A stretch of 6,065 nt of DNA, taken from Candidatus Omnitrophota bacterium. Its GTDB lineage: Bacteria; Omnitrophota; Gorgyraeia; 2-01-FULL-45-10. The position numbers and the translations under genes were made by a program. The stretch lies in assembly GCA_003140915.1 (NCBI GenBank), contig PLLI01000031.1, positions 3,270 through 9,334 on the forward strand. Direction: 5' to 3'. The notes below the pieces were generated by a model. It was not told the origin of the DNA. It ran no database searches and was given only the letters and a program-made list of their open reading frames with translations. Positions 5,467 to 6,065 of this stretch are shown here, piece after piece (the first letter of the stretch is position 1; every line of letters starts with the position of its first letter).

Positions 5467-6065
5467 TTATTTCTGGTTCATTGACATCAGGAATTCGGCG
5501 TTCGTCTTCGACTTCGACAGCTTCTCTATCAAAAGCTGCATCGCCTCGTCCGAATTCAGCTCGTTCAAGACTTTTCTCATCAACCATATGCGCTTTAACT
5601 CGTCCGGATGGACGAGCAGTTCCTCTTTACGCGTATTCGACCGCTTGATATCGATCGCCGGATATATCCTCTTCTGGAAGAGGTTCCTGTCCATCTGCAG
5701 TTCCATGTTGCCCGTGCCCTTAAACTCTTCGAAGATGACTTCGTCCATCCTCGAGCCCGTATCGACGAGCGCGGTCGCGATGATGGTGAGCGAACCGCCT
5801 TCCTCTATGTTACGGGCCGCCCCGAAGAACCTCTTCGGCTTCTGGAGCGCATTCGAATCGACGCCTCCCGAGAGTATCTTCCCCGAATGCGGCACGCACG
5901 AATTGTAGGCGCGCGCCAGGCGCGTGATCGAATCGAGCAATATCACGACGTCCTTCTTAGACTCAACGAGCCTCTTCGCCTTCTCCAACACTATCTCGGC
6001 CACCTGTATATGGCGCTCTGCCGGTTCATCGAACGTGGAGCTGATGACCTCGCCTTTCACGGAGC
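5467..6065 (-). CDS. rho: Transcription termination factor Rho, C-terminal part (5' end outside window)
   Basis: Rho is a hexameric RNA-dependent ATPase/helicase that binds nascent RNA and releases it from RNA polymerase. The visible 198 codons are the C-terminal half of the RecA-like motor domain; the N-terminal RNA-binding domain and the Walker A loop lie beyond the right edge. The frame is open through the edge, and the GTG at 6060 is an internal valine, not the start. Visible hallmarks are the segment [10 protein letters not shown], the Walker B strand [16 protein letters not shown] (about visible residues 39-54), the Q-loop region SGGVDSNAL, the stretch [22 protein letters not shown], the R-loop [11 protein letters not shown], and the RxxTRKEELL segment that holds an arginine used across the subunit interface. 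The C-terminus ends at the usual family position. The stop is TAA, followed six bases later by the first of two hairpins before rpmE. Identification is very secure. Confidence 0.97.
   Translation of the reverse strand, partial: SVKGEVISSTFDEPAERHIQVAEIVLEKAKRLVESKKDVVILLDSITRLARAYNSCVPHSGKILSGGVDSNALQKPKRFFGAARNIEEGGSLTIIATALVDTGSRMDEVIFEEFKGTGNMELQMDRNLFQKRIYPAIDIKRSNTRKEELLVHPDELKRIWLMRKVLNELNSDEAMQLLIEKLSKSKTNAEFLMSMNQK

Overview
The window reads as one stretch of a bacterial housekeeping chromosome. Nine genes lie on the minus strand, transcribed right to left in the order rho (3' part only), rpmE, prfA, prmC, murA, rpsP, trmD, rplS, rnhB. Every recognisable gene is on the minus strand, and the plus-strand open frames are shadows. 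The order rho-rpmE-prfA-prmC-murA followed by rpsP-trmD-rplS-rnhB, with no rimM and no KH-domain gene between rpsP and trmD, does not match E. coli or Bacillus. From memory it fits uncultivated lineages such as Candidatus Omnitrophota; this assignment is inference and cannot be proved from the window.

Right part (about 4000-6065): the C-terminal half of transcription terminator Rho, a 97-bp gap holding two perfect hairpins, ribosomal protein bL31 (zinc-binding, four Cys), release factor RF1, and the methyltransferase PrmC that modifies the RF1 GGQ glutamine. prfA and prmC share an ATGA overlap. PrmC lacks the usual N-terminal helical domain and carries a stretch of heptamer repeat in its coding sequence. 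Middle (about 2081-3346): MurA, first committed step of peptidoglycan synthesis, with the catalytic Cys present.

Left part (about 96-2070): bS16, the tRNA m1G37 methyltransferase TrmD, bL19 and RNase HII. trmD and rplS are separated by an imperfect heptamer palindrome whose first TAG is the trmD stop codon. rplS and rnhB overlap by 50 bp. Beyond rnhB is an AT-rich stretch with a good sigma70-type promoter firing leftwards, and probably the first codons of the next gene.

Functionally, most genes serve translation: ribosomal proteins, termination, release-factor modification and tRNA modification. Rho, MurA and RNase HII share the transcription unit. Very short gaps and overlaps suggest one or a few polycistronic mRNAs with translational coupling. 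No phage, defence, transposase, CRISPR, tRNA or rRNA gene was seen. The less ordinary signals are the repeat/palindrome elements and the domain-trimmed PrmC.
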